Source: JAXGXJ01 sp050943595 (GTDB taxonomy: Bacteria > Actinomycetota > Thermoleophilia > RBG-16-64-13). From it: a stretch of 51,771 nucleotides of DNA. The stretch covers positions 1 through 51,771 of the forward strand of contig JBMNPM010000010.1 of assembly GCA_050943595.1 (NCBI GenBank), given 5' to 3'. This document shows, piece after piece, positions 24,350 through 33,301 of the stretch. Under the pieces are notes generated by a model, which saw only the letters and a program-made list of their open reading frames with translations, was not told the origin of the DNA and did no database searches. The translations under genes were made by a program, and so were the position numbers. Position 1 is the stretch's first letter; the number at the start of each line of letters is the position of its first letter.

Positions 24350-27343
24350 ATGACCGACGCCGTCCATCCTGTTAGGTCAATCATGCCCGGCTCAATCAAG
24401 CCCGGCTGTACGGGCGATTTCGCCCATGCCCGGGATGCTGCGGCCGTCGCGACCGACCTACGCAGGCTCCTGGCCGGCGACGTGGAGTTCGATGAAGTCT
24501 CCCGCGCCCTCTACGCCACCGACGCGGGACTCAATCAGATCACGCCGATGGGCGTCGTCGCCCCCAAGGATACGGACGACGTCCTCTGTCTGGTTGGATA
24601 CGCATCCGAGCACGGGCTGTCCCTGGTGCCCCGCGGTATGGGCTCAGGACTGGCCGGAGGGGCGGTCGGAGCCGGCATCCAGGTGGACTTCACCCGCTAC
24701 ATGAACCGCATCATCGAAGTCGGCCCCGACGCGTCCTGGGTCAGAGTGCAGCCGGGCGTAGTAATGGGAGCCCTCAACAAGCACCTGAGAGCGTACGGCA
24801 GCTTCTTTGCACCCGATCCCTCTAGTGAGAACTACTGCAGCCTGGGCGGCATGATCAGCACGAACTCCTCGGGATCCCGGACCGTCGCCTACGGAGGTAC
24901 CAAAGATCACGTCTTGGCCGTTGAGGCCGCGTTGGCCGACGGCTCCCTGTTCCAGGCGGAGCCATTAGCCTTAGGGAGTGCGGAACTCGCCGAGCTGTCG
25001 GCCGGCAACAATCCGGCCGCTCGGACCTTCGCCTGGCTGCTGCCCGAGCTGGAAGCGCAGCGCGACGCTGTCGCGGCCGGCATGCCGCGTGTGGTGAAGA
25101 ACTGCTCTGGATACCGGGTCGAGAGTCTCCTCGCGGACGGCATGGCACATCTTCAACGGCTATTCGTGGGGGCCGAAGGCACGTTAGGCCTGGTCACGGA
25201 GGCGACTCTCAATCTGGTCCCCCTGCCCGCCCGGCGAGGGATTGCGATGGCCTACTTCCCCTCTGTGTTCGTCTCAGGAGAGGCAGTGCCCGGTATCCTG
25301 GCCCTCGGCCCCACGGCTGTGGAGATCATGGACTCCCGCTTCCTCACAGTAGTGAGAAGGCACGACCCACAGACGGACGCCATGTTGCCACCCCAGACCG
25401 ACACAGCCCTACTCATTGAGTTCGAAGGCAGGGACGACGCCGAACTCGAGGACAAGTTTGCCACCCTTACCCGCCATCTCGCCCATAGCGGCGTGCTGCA
25501 GGTAATCCGGCCCCGCGATGCTCGGGAGACGGAGCGGCTGTGGACTGTGCGCAAGTCGGCTGTAGCCCTGGCCCTACGCCTGCCGGGACCCCGCCGGGCA
25601 CTCCCGTTTATCGAGGACGTGACCGTACACCCCACGGAGGTACCCGGCTACGTTGACTTCCTGCAGCGTCTATTCGACCGCGAGGAGATCGACGCCTTCA
25701 TGTACGGCCACGTGGGCGACGGGAACATACACACCCGCCCCCTACTCGATCCCAAGGACCCCACCGACCTGCGGACGATGGAGCGTCTCTATGAGGAAGT
25801 CTCGGAGTACGTCCTCGGCATCAAGGGCACCATGTCCGGCGAACATGGAGACGGGCTGCTGCGCACCCCCCACGTCCGGCGCATGTACGGAGAGGGACTG
25901 TACAACCTCTTCGCCCGCATCAAGGAGTCCTTCGATCCTCAGCTCATGCTTAATCCCGGCAAGAAGGTCGGACCTCAGGACGACACCGGCAGCCTACGTC
26001 GCTCACTGCGCTACGGCGACACCTACGGCACAGTGCCACAGCACTCCGTACTGGCCTTCCAGCCCGGAGAGTATGAACGTGAGATTGAGAAGTGCCACGG
26101 CTGCGCACAGTGCAAGAGTCTGACCACACTCACCATGTGCCCCGTATACAAGGCGACCCAGCGCGAACACGCCTCTCCGCGGGCAAAAGCCAACGTCCTG
26201 CGCCACATCATCTCGGGCAGTCTCGACCCGGACGGCACATACGGCTCGCGCGCCTTCAAGACAGTAGTCGACTACTGCATTGTATGTGGGATGTGTGCCG
26301 TGGAGTGCCCATCGGCCGTCGACATCCCCCGATTGATACTGGAAGCCAAGAGCAGGTACCGGTCGCTGCACCACGGCGGCCCGATGGACCTGCTGCTCTC
26401 CCGGATTGAGGCCGTCTCTCGCGTGGGCAGCCGGATCGCTCCTGTCGCCAACCGGATGGTAGCCAGCCCCCGCCTACGCCGTCTTGCCCAACCGGTGACC
26501 GGCCTCGACCATCGTCGTCCCATGCCTGCCTTCGCCCCAGTGGCTTCCGCTGCCGGCCCAGGTTCACGCGACGGCATATGGACCTCCGGTGTCCCGCATA
26601 GAGATGCCACTCCCCTGATCGCCTACTTCCACGACCTTTACGCCCGCTACAACGAGCCCAACCTGGCACGAACGGTAGTTAAGGTACTACAGGCCCATGG
26701 CCTACAGGTAGTCATTCCACCCCAGCGGGCCAGCGCGGTGCCAGAGATGCTCTACGGTTATGCGGCCGCAGCGCGGCGTGTGGCGACAGAGAACATCAGA
26801 GAGTTGCTACCTTTCATGGAGCGGGGTGCCGTGCTGGTCGGTTCAGAGCCCACAGCCGTCTTTGCCTTTAAGGTCCACTACCCGGACTACCTGGATGACC
26901 AGGAGTGCGCACTCATAGCCAGCAGGACATCTGACCTTGGGGAGTTCCTCCTCAGATACCGCGCAGACCACCCGGCCGGCTCACCGCAGGCAACCGCCCA
27001 CCATGAAGAGACGGCTCCACTGCGCATCGGCTACCACCAGCCCTGCCACTTGAAGGCCCAACAGATCGGCTCTCCGGCCCTGGACCTTCTCCGAGAGATC
27101 CCCGGGGTCGAGGTAGTAGACCTGGCGGCAGGCTGCTGCGGCATGGCCGGAACCTTCGGGATGAAGACGAAGACCTACGAACTCTCGCTCCAAATCGGCA
27201 GACCCCTATTTACGCGGGTGGCGGAGGTCGCGCCCGATATCATTGCCAGCGAGTGCAGCACCTGTCGACTACAACTCGCTCATGCGACCGGTCTGGAGAC
27301 GGTGCACCCGATCACCCTCCTCGCACAGGCCTACCTGTCGTAG
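24350..27343 (+). CDS. FAD-linked D-2-hydroxyacid dehydrogenase fused to Fe-S and cysteine-rich (CCG) domains
   Basis: A 997-residue membrane-associated type dehydrogenase joining GlcD-like and GlpC-like parts. An FAD-binding PCMH domain (about 60-280, with LVPRGMGSGLAGG) is followed by an FAD-oxidase C-terminal domain, then two 4Fe-4S motifs (CHGCAQCK near 582; CIVCGMCAVECPS near 642), then CCG domains (HQPCHLKAQ and DLAAGCCGMAGTFG near 927). Relatives oxidise D-lactate, glycolate or 2-hydroxyglutarate and pass electrons to quinone or another carrier. The ATG at 24350 is preferred over the GTG at 24311 because GGGAG lies nine bases before it. It converges on the succinate dehydrogenase operon with about 20 bases between stops. 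Confidence 0.87.
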   Translation: MTDAVHPVRSIMPGSIKPGCTGDFAHARDAAAVATDLRRLLAGDVEFDEVSRALYATDAGLNQITPMGVVAPKDTDDVLCLVGYASEHGLSLVPRGMGSGLAGGAVGAGIQVDFTRYMNRIIEVGPDASWVRVQPGVVMGALNKHLRAYGSFFAPDPSSENYCSLGGMISTNSSGSRTVAYGGTKDHVLAVEAALADGSLFQAEPLALGSAELAELSAGNNPAARTFAWLLPELEAQRDAVAAGMPRVVKNCSGYRVESLLADGMAHLQRLFVGAEGTLGLVTEATLNLVPLPARRGIAMAYFPSVFVSGEAVPGILALGPTAVEIMDSRFLTVVRRHDPQTDAMLPPQTDTALLIEFEGRDDAELEDKFATLTRHLAHSGVLQVIRPRDARETERLWTVRKSAVALALRLPGPRRALPFIEDVTVHPTEVPGYVDFLQRLFDREEIDAFMYGHVGDGNIHTRPLLDPKDPTDLRTMERLYEEVSEYVLGIKGTMSGEHGDGLLRTPHVRRMYGEGLYNLFARIKESFDPQLMLNPGKKVGPQDDTGSLRRSLRYGDTYGTVPQHSVLAFQPGEYEREIEKCHGCAQCKSLTTLTMCPVYKATQREHASPRAKANVLRHIISGSLDPDGTYGSRAFKTVVDYCIVCGMCAVECPSAVDIPRLILEAKSRYRSLHHGGPMDLLLSRIEAVSRVGSRIAPVANRMVASPRLRRLAQPVTGLDHRRPMPAFAPVASAAGPGSRDGIWTSGVPHRDATPLIAYFHDLYARYNEPNLARTVVKVLQAHGLQVVIPPQRASAVPEMLYGYAAAARRVATENIRELLPFMERGAVLVGSEPTAVFAFKVHYPDYLDDQECALIASRTSDLGEFLLRYRADHPAGSPQATAHHEETAPLRIGYHQPCHLKAQQIGSPALDLLREIPGVEVVDLAAGCCGMAGTFGMKTKTYELSLQIGRPLFTRVAEVAPDIIASECSTCRLQLAHATGLETVHPITLLAQAYLS

Positions 27344-27363
27344 AGTAAAAGTGTCCCCTCTCA

Positions 27364-28089
27364 CTACTTGGACCTTCGTAACAGCCTCCGGCGAACCGCT
27401 GCCCTCTTCAGCCACTGGATGCCCTCCGTCGGGCTCAGTCCCTTGGGGCAGGCCTCAACACAGTTCATGATGGTGTGACATCTATACACACCACGTTCAT
27501 TGTCGAAACGCGGCAGCCTGGCCCTACCCGCCTCATCGCGCGAATCGAGTTCGAAACGGTACGCCTTCAGCAGAGCGGCGGGGCCAAGGTAGTCGTCCTC
27601 TCCCCAAACAGACGGACAACTCGAGTAGCAACTGCCGCACAGGATGCAATCGACCGGCATGTCGAGCTTCTTCCTCTCCTCAGGAGTCTGCCTGAGCTCC
27701 TCGCCCGCATCCGGCACGTCCCTGATGAGCCAGGGTAAGACGCGTTCGTACTTCGCAAAGAAGTCGTCCATAGCACACACCAGATCCTTGATCACGACAA
27801 GATGAGGCATGGGCTCTACCGTTACCACGCTCGTGTTGAGGTGCTTGACGTTCGTCTGGCATGCGAGCCGATAGGCTCCGTCTATATACATGGCGCAACT
27901 ACCGCAGATGGAAGCCCGGCAGCAGTAGCGGAAGGCCAGACCGGCATCGAGACGCTCCTGCACGTAGAACAGACCCTCTAAGACCGTGAGGTTGACGTCG
28001 TAGGGTACGACGAACTCCTCCCAATGAGCCCGGGGGTCCGTCTTACTCCGTGGATCCTGTCGCCTGATGCGCAGCGTGACGCTGGGCAT
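27364..28089 (-). CDS. sdhB: Succinate dehydrogenase / fumarate reductase iron-sulphur subunit
   Basis: A 241-residue electron-transfer subunit. The 2Fe-2S ligands lie in YCCRASICGSCAMYIDGAY and a following LAC. The second domain carries CILCGSCYSSCPS and CVEACPKGLSP for the 4Fe-4S and 3Fe-4S clusters. Its ATG shares a base with the sdhA stop (TGATG), so translation is coupled. It is the last gene of the fumarase-sdh operon. Whether the complex runs as dehydrogenase or reductase cannot be told from sequence alone. Confidence 0.94.
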   Translation of the reverse strand: MPSVTLRIRRQDPRSKTDPRAHWEEFVVPYDVNLTVLEGLFYVQERLDAGLAFRYCCRASICGSCAMYIDGAYRLACQTNVKHLNTSVVTVEPMPHLVVIKDLVCAMDDFFAKYERVLPWLIRDVPDAGEELRQTPEERKKLDMPVDCILCGSCYSSCPSVWGEDDYLGPAALLKAYRFELDSRDEAGRARLPRFDNERGVYRCHTIMNCVEACPKGLSPTEGIQWLKRAAVRRRLLRRSK

Positions 28090-29798
28090 CAGTACGTCCG
28101 CTCCTCAGGCGCAAAGGCACCGAGGGTCACCGGCCTAGAATCGAGACGAGGTCCCACCGCTCCAGGCCGGTAGTAAGCCAAAGTGTGCTCAAGCCAGTTC
28201 ACGTCGTCTCGCGCCCTATAATCGGTCCGATAGTGGGAACCACGCGACTCCCTGCGCGCCAACGCTCCGGCCCCCACGACCAAAGCTACATCGAGCATGC
28301 CGGCCAATTCATAGGTCCTTATCATGTCTAGGTTGAACACGTTACCCGTCCAACGAAGCCCCGCCCTGTCAACCCGCTCCCGTAGCGACATGAGCCGGTC
28401 TACGCCCACCCTCATAGTGGCCTCATCACGAAAGAGACCGAAATGATCCTTCATGAGGGTGGTCATCTCTGCACGGATGGCATAGGCATCTTCGCCGGCG
28501 GCCCTGCCGGCCAGAGCCCGGACATCGTCCTCCACCGCCTGCAGAGCCGCCAGGGCAGCGCGTGCATCGGGCCGTCTATCGTGCAGGGACGCCAGATACC
28601 TCGCCGCCTCGGCACCCGCCCGCCGGCCAAAGACGATGGTCTCCAGCAGCGAGTTGCCCCCTAACCGATTCGCTCCGTGCACCGACACGCAGGCACACTC
28701 ACCGGCCGCGAAGAGCCCAGGCATAGCGGTAGCACCATTCACGTCGGTATCGATACCCCCCATAGTGTAATGCTGGCTGGGCACTACCGGAACCGGCTCC
28801 TCAATGGGGTCGACCCCTTCGAAGTGGATGGCCAGGTCGCGTATACCAGGCAGTCGCTCCATAATCTTCTCCGCCCCCAGGTGGCGCAGGTCGAGGTGCA
28901 CGTACCCTCGTCCCCCGATGCCCCGCCCCTCGTCGATCTCGGTCTGGATCGAGCGGGCTGTGATGTCCCGAGGAGCCAACTCCATGGATCGAGGAGCGTA
29001 ACGTTCCATGAAGCGTTCGCCCAGCCCATTGAGCAGGTGGCCCCCTTCTCCCCGCGCACCCTCCGTCATGAGGATATTGGTGGTAAACAGCCCGGTGGGG
29101 TGAAACTGGATGAACTCCATGTCTTTGAGCGGCACACCGGCGCGATATGCCATGGCCATGCCGCATCCCGTGTTGATGATGGCGTTCGTGGAATTGCCGT
29201 AGATGCGCCCCGCCCCTCCAGTAGCCATGAGTACCGCCTCGGCCGTGAAGGACTCGAATCCTCCCCGGATCATGTCGTAGGCAACCACTCCCCGGCAGAC
29301 GCCATCGGCGACAATCAGGCGGGCGACGTAGTGTTCCACGTACAGTTTCACCTCATGCCTGCAGGCCTGCTCGACGAGGGTGTGCAAAAGATAGTGGCCG
29401 GTCTTGTCGGCCCCGTAGCAGGTCCTCGGGAAGCCGGCGCCCCCGAAAGGCCGTTGGGCAATGCGCCCATCGGCAAAGCGGCTGAAGGGGCACCCCCAGC
29501 GGTCCATCTCATGAACGACCTGGATGGCGTCCTGAGTCATCTGCACAACAGCATCCTGGTCGCCCAGGTAGTCGCCGCCCTTGATGGTGTCGAAGGCATG
29601 CTTCATCCAGGTGTCGCCCACTCCCTCCGGATGGTTGCCCAAAGCCGCGTTGATACCACCTTGGGCGGCTCCGGAGTGGCTGCGTGCCGGATGGACTTGG
29701 GAGAGGACGGCGACGTCGACCCCGGCCTTTTTTGCTTCCACAGCGGCGCGGAGGCCGGATAACCCCCCGCCGACAACGATCATGTCGTGATGGATCAC
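28089..29798 (-). CDS. sdhA: Succinate dehydrogenase / fumarate reductase flavoprotein subunit
   Basis: A 569-residue catalytic subunit interconverting succinate and fumarate. It has the dinucleotide motif VVGGGLSG at 8-15, the covalent FAD histidine H41 in SHSGAAQGG, and the active-site regions QFHPTG, the RGEGG block and HGANRLGGNSLLE. The start is a GTG at 29798; an ATG at 29783 is a possible alternative. It follows sdhD by 13 bases. Confidence 0.95.
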   Translation of the reverse strand: MIHHDMIVVGGGLSGLRAAVEAKKAGVDVAVLSQVHPARSHSGAAQGGINAALGNHPEGVGDTWMKHAFDTIKGGDYLGDQDAVVQMTQDAIQVVHEMDRWGCPFSRFADGRIAQRPFGGAGFPRTCYGADKTGHYLLHTLVEQACRHEVKLYVEHYVARLIVADGVCRGVVAYDMIRGGFESFTAEAVLMATGGAGRIYGNSTNAIINTGCGMAMAYRAGVPLKDMEFIQFHPTGLFTTNILMTEGARGEGGHLLNGLGERFMERYAPRSMELAPRDITARSIQTEIDEGRGIGGRGYVHLDLRHLGAEKIMERLPGIRDLAIHFEGVDPIEEPVPVVPSQHYTMGGIDTDVNGATAMPGLFAAGECACVSVHGANRLGGNSLLETIVFGRRAGAEAARYLASLHDRRPDARAALAALQAVEDDVRALAGRAAGEDAYAIRAEMTTLMKDHFGLFRDEATMRVGVDRLMSLRERVDRAGLRWTGNVFNLDMIRTYELAGMLDVALVVGAGALARRESRGSHYRTDYRARDDVNWLEHTLAYYRPGAVGPRLDSRPVTLGAFAPEERTY

Positions 29799-29811
29799 TC
29801 CACCACCTCGC

Positions 29812-30138
29812 CTAGATCATCCAAGGCCAGAGTGCCCAGATCCCGTATACCACAGCGGCGATGCCCAGTAGCCACAGGACGATGGTGAGCACCAGAGCCC
29901 ACGCGCGCGAACTGAACCAATAGTCCATGAGCACCATGCGCAGGCCGTTCAGTGCGTGGTAGACACCGGCGGTTAACAGGATGACGTCCACCGCAACGAA
30001 ACCGACGTGTGCCAGGCGCGCGCCGACGGTCTCGTAGGTGAGGTCTCCGATACCGATGATATGAGTGAAGACGAGATGAATGGCCAGCGTGACGATGAGG
30101 AGAACAGCCGTGATGCGCTGGAACAGCCACGCCCACAT
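29812..30138 (-). CDS. sdhD: Succinate dehydrogenase membrane anchor subunit
   Basis: A 108-residue protein with three hydrophobic spans, beginning MWAWLFQRITAVLLIV and containing YHALNGLRMVLMDYW, the anchor-subunit motif near the quinone and haem site. It resembles its neighbour SdhC in layout. The ATG at 30138 has GGGAGG almost touching it. A TTG at 30174, overlapping the sdhC stop and preceded by GAGGGG, would add 12 residues and may be the true start. Confidence 0.85.
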   Translation of the reverse strand: MWAWLFQRITAVLLIVTLAIHLVFTHIIGIGDLTYETVGARLAHVGFVAVDVILLTAGVYHALNGLRMVLMDYWFSSRAWALVLTIVLWLLGIAAVVYGIWALWPWMI

Positions 30139-30170
30139 CCCTCCCCGATGCTCCGGCAGGGCTTCGCCTC

Positions 30171-30569
30171 TCAACCTGCAGACCCCTCGCCCGCAGCGAT
30201 ATACGTGAAAGCGGCCCAGGCGAAGACGGCGAAGCACATGACCACCACCGCCATGACGCTCCAGAATATGATCTTGTGCCGACGGATGCCTATGCCCAGA
30301 TCCATCAGGATGATCCGCACACCGTTCAAAGCATGGTACAGAACGGCCACCACCAGCGCCAGATCGAATAGCACAACAACCGGGGTATCGAACGCCTCCA
30401 TCCAGCGGTTGAACGACCCCCACCGTCCGGTGGAGACGACGATGATGTGCGCCCCGAGGTAGAAGACCAAGATGAGTCCGCTTATCCGGAAGAGCAGCCA
30501 GGCCCACATGCCGGTGGCCTTCCACAGCCCGGCACCGACGTTGGCCGTCTCGCGAGGCCTTCTACTCAA
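30171..30569 (-). CDS. sdhC: Succinate dehydrogenase cytochrome b subunit
   Basis: A 132-residue membrane subunit with three spans. WLLFRISGLILVFYLGAHI holds a conserved haem-type histidine, and YHALNGVRIILMDLG is the second family motif. With SdhD it anchors SdhAB and carries electrons to quinone. It overlaps the end of the fumarase beta gene by four bases, so respiratory and citric acid cycle genes share one transcript. Confidence 0.87.
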   Translation of the reverse strand: MSRRPRETANVGAGLWKATGMWAWLLFRISGLILVFYLGAHIIVVSTGRWGSFNRWMEAFDTPVVVLFDLALVVAVLYHALNGVRIILMDLGIGIRRHKIIFWSVMAVVVMCFAVFAWAAFTYIAAGEGSAG

Positions 30570-31156
30570 GAGTCCCTCTTGTGCTCGAACTTACGCCGGC
30601 CGTCGGCGTAGAGATCGCCTCCATACATGTCGTTGATCACCACCACGGGAAAATCCTCAACCTCAAGCCGGTGCACCGCTTCCGGGCCTAGATCTTCATA
30701 GGCCACCACGGTAGCCGACCGTATTCGCTGAGCAAGCAGAGCCCCAGCCCCCCCCGTCGCCCCTAGGTAGACGGCTTTGTTGCGCGCCAGCGCCTCACGC
30801 ACGGATTCATTGCGTAGTCCCTTGCCGATCATCCCCTTGAGCCCCTGCGCAAGAAGTCTGGGCGAGTAAACATCCATACGGCCGGAAGTGGTGGGGCCAG
30901 CAGATCCGACCACCCAGCCGGGCTTCACCGGACTAGGACCCACGAAGTAGATGATGTGACCGCGCAGATCGATGGGCAGCGGTTCACCTCGGTCCAGCAG
31001 CGCGACCATGCGCTTGTGGGCGGCATCGCGCCCCGTGAAGATAGTGCCTGTGATGAGCAGACGGTCTCCGGCACGGAGGCTCTCGACCACCTTATCAGTG
31101 AGGGGAGTGGTGATGACTCGACCGCGACCCGTCCTCGTGGATGGACACTCCGTCAC
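30566..31156 (-). CDS. Class I fumarase / tartrate dehydratase beta subunit
   Basis: A 196-residue C-terminal subunit of the two-part oxygen-sensitive fumarase (TtdB-like), which hydrates fumarate to malate with the alpha subunit. Family markers are LTDKVVESLRAGDRLLITGT, the AAHKRM block, YFVGPSPVKPGWVVGSAGPT and TSGRMD. The GTG at 31156 overlaps the alpha stop (GTGA) and gives the expected N-terminus; the longer frame adds eleven unconserved residues. It could act on tartrate, but the sdh context supports fumarase. Confidence 0.9.
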   Translation of the reverse strand: MTECPSTRTGRGRVITTPLTDKVVESLRAGDRLLITGTIFTGRDAAHKRMVALLDRGEPLPIDLRGHIIYFVGPSPVKPGWVVGSAGPTTSGRMDVYSPRLLAQGLKGMIGKGLRNESVREALARNKAVYLGATGGAGALLAQRIRSATVVAYEDLGPEAVHRLEVEDFPVVVINDMYGGDLYADGRRKFEHKRDS

Positions 31157-32004
31157 AGCACCACCTCCCTGTGACGCGCAGAGTGGCATTGGATGTTCAC
31201 AGCCACCGGCATGCTGGCGATGTGGGTGGGCAACTCCTCCACGAACACATCGATAACGGTGATGGTACCTCCCAGCCCTGCAGGACCGATGCCCAGATCA
31301 TTGCAGCGGCGCTCAATCTCATCCTCCAGCTCCGCCAGTCGAGGGGTGGGATTCGCGGAACCAACTTCGCGCAGGAGCGCATGCTTGGCCAGGTAGGCTG
31401 CCTTCTCGAAGGTGCCACCGAGACCCACCCCGACGATGATAGGAGGGCAAGGATTGGGTCCGGCCCCACTCACCGTCTCCACCACGAAGTCGATGGCGCC
31501 CTGCAGCCCCTGGGAGGGCTTGAGCATGGCCAGGGCACTCATATTCTCAGCCCCGCCACCCTTGGGGACGACGATCACCCGGACGCGGTCTCCGCGCACG
31601 ATGCGCGTGTGCAGCATGGCTGGTGTGTTGTCGCCCGTGTTTGTACGGGCACCGGTGGGATCCGCGACGACCGACTTGCGTAGGTAGCCCTCGGTGTAAC
31701 CTCTGGCCACACCTTCGTTCACAGCCTCCTCAAGATCGCCGCCAATGAGATGGACATCTTGACCTATCTCGAGAAAGACAACCGCCAGACCGGTATCCTG
31801 ACACAGTGGCATCCTCGTGTCTCTGGCCAGCGCCGCATTCTCTAGTATCTGACACAAGATGTCCCGGCCGGTCTCCGAAGCCTCTTGAGCGACCGCCGCC
31901 CGTAGGAAGGTGACGACATCATCACCCAGACACGTGCAGGCTTCCACGGCAAGGGTGGCCACAGCTTCAGCGATGTCTGCGACGTCCACTTCTCTCAAAG
32001 GCAT
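31153..32004 (-). CDS. Class I fumarase / tartrate dehydratase alpha subunit
   Basis: A 283-residue catalytic subunit with cysteines for a 4Fe-4S cluster. Recognisable blocks are RMPLCQDTGLAVVFLEIGQD, GDNTPAMLHTRIV, PKGGGAENMSALAMLKPSQG and PCPPIIVGVGLGGTFEKAAYLAKHALL (each part within the family consensus). The ATG at 32004 was chosen as the start of MPLREVDV; the open frame continues upstream through non-coding sequence. It is first in the operon fumarase alpha, beta, sdhC, sdhD, sdhA, sdhB, with its promoter in the divergent region shared with trpS. Confidence 0.9.
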   Translation of the reverse strand: MPLREVDVADIAEAVATLAVEACTCLGDDVVTFLRAAVAQEASETGRDILCQILENAALARDTRMPLCQDTGLAVVFLEIGQDVHLIGGDLEEAVNEGVARGYTEGYLRKSVVADPTGARTNTGDNTPAMLHTRIVRGDRVRVIVVPKGGGAENMSALAMLKPSQGLQGAIDFVVETVSGAGPNPCPPIIVGVGLGGTFEKAAYLAKHALLREVGSANPTPRLAELEDEIERRCNDLGIGPAGLGGTITVIDVFVEELPTHIASMPVAVNIQCHSARHREVVL

Positions 32005-32091
32005 CTCTTCTCTCACGGAGGGCTGCTGATAGACGAAGACGCGGCCGCATGAGCGCGCCGAACGACCGCAAACGCAGCAAGAGCCCTCGGT

Positions 32092-32111
32092 CCATGTGGT
32101 ATACCACATGG
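32092..32111. promoter_or_regulatory. Perfect 20-base palindrome in the fumarase/trpS divergent region
   Basis: CCATGTGGTATACCACATGG is an uninterrupted palindrome 87 bases above the fumarase start and 180 above trpS. Its core TGGTATACCA resembles binding sites of FadR-subfamily GntR regulators. It is a good candidate operator for the fumarase-sdh operon. No regulator gene is next to it. Confidence 0.55.
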
Positions 32112-32291
32112 CCGAAGAACACACCACCGGCCCCGAATGGGAAAGGGGTGAGCAACCCCGCTACAGCGGAGTCGTGGCGACGGCATGGTTCTCTCTGGTG
32201 CCGACACCCGTGCTCGGCTACACTTAGCAGGCTGCTGCGCAGCGAACCCGCAGGCGCCTGGAACCTATCCTTCACGACTCCGAGAGACGAC

Positions 32292-33278
32292 ATGCGCATA
32301 TTATCCGGTATACAGCCCTCCGGTCGGCCTCATCTGGGAAATTACTTCGGCGCCCTGCGCCAGTACATCTCCCTGCAGGCCGGCAACGAGTCCTTCTACT
32401 TCATCGCCAGCTATCACGCCCTGACCGCGGTGCAGGACCCTGCGTTACTGCGCGAGTACACTCAGGGCGTGGCTCTGGATTTCCTCGCCCTTGGTCTGGA
32501 CCCGGAGGTGACGACGCTGTTCGCGCAGCAGGACGTCCCCGAAGTCACCGAACTCACCTGGATCCTCTCCTGCGTGACCCCCATGGGACTGCTCGAGAGG
32601 GCGGTCAGTTACAAAGACAAGATCGCCCAGGGACTGTCTCCCAACCACGGGCTGTTCGCCTATCCCGTACTCCAAGCGGCGGACATCCTTATCTACCGAT
32701 CCAATCTGGTCCCAGTGGGGCAGGATCAAAAGCAACACATCGAGATAACCCGCGACCTGGCCGGCAAGTTCAACCAGCAGTTCGGTGAGGTCTTCGTCAT
32801 ACCCGAGGAGTACATCCTCGATACGACTGCGGTCGTCCCCGGTATCGACGGACGCAAGATGTCCAAGAGCTACGGCAACGAGATCGGTATCTTCGAAGAA
32901 GGCTCGGCGCTCAAGAAGAAGGTCATGTCCATCGTGACCGATTCAGCCCCGGTGGAAGAGCCCAAAGACCCGCAGACCTCAACCCCCTTCCAATTACTCA
33001 AGCTACTCGCGTCCCCTGAGGAGACGGCTGAATGGGAAGCGCGCTACAAGGCCGGAGGGATGGGGTACGGTGACGTCAAGAAGCGTCTACTCACCCTAAT
33101 CGACCAGACGTTCGCCCCCTTCAGAGAGCGGCGTCGTGAACTACAGGCCGACCCCGGCTACGTCATGGATGTGCTGGCAGACGGTGGACAACGCGCGCGG
33201 GCGGTGGCCCAAGAGGTCATGCATCAAGTACGCGCAGCGACGGGACTGCCGGCCACCTACGACGGAGGCTGGAGATGA
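32292..33278 (+). CDS. trpS: Tryptophanyl-tRNA synthetase
   Basis: Class Ic aminoacyl-tRNA synthetase charging tRNA-Trp. The 328-residue product has the HIGH-type motif PHLGN at 13-17 and KMSKS at 189-193, with normal length. The ATG at 32292 begins MRILSGIQPSG, the usual N-terminus; the open frame upstream reads through the non-coding leader. The leader from 32112 holds no T-box motif that I could identify. Confidence 0.95.
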   Translation: MRILSGIQPSGRPHLGNYFGALRQYISLQAGNESFYFIASYHALTAVQDPALLREYTQGVALDFLALGLDPEVTTLFAQQDVPEVTELTWILSCVTPMGLLERAVSYKDKIAQGLSPNHGLFAYPVLQAADILIYRSNLVPVGQDQKQHIEITRDLAGKFNQQFGEVFVIPEEYILDTTAVVPGIDGRKMSKSYGNEIGIFEEGSALKKKVMSIVTDSAPVEEPKDPQTSTPFQLLKLLASPEETAEWEARYKAGGMGYGDVKKRLLTLIDQTFAPFRERRRELQADPGYVMDVLADGGQRARAVAQEVMHQVRAATGLPATYDGGWR

Positions 33279-33301
33279 CCGCCGGAGACCCCTCCGTATA
33301 A

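Noticed and set aside
28677..29762. A 361-codon open frame antisense to sdhA
   Set aside because: It lies wholly inside a clear sdhA and shows no motif; high GC keeps such frames open.
32223..32238. Another copy of the palindromic repeat element
   Set aside because: Only about 15 bases (TTAGCAGGCTGCTG region) match, too little to call a copy.
32112..32291. T-box or other riboswitch in the trpS leader
   Set aside because: The leader is long and GC-rich, but I found no T-box sequence (AGGGTGGnACCGCG type) or terminator; it also holds a stray repeat-like fragment near 32223.
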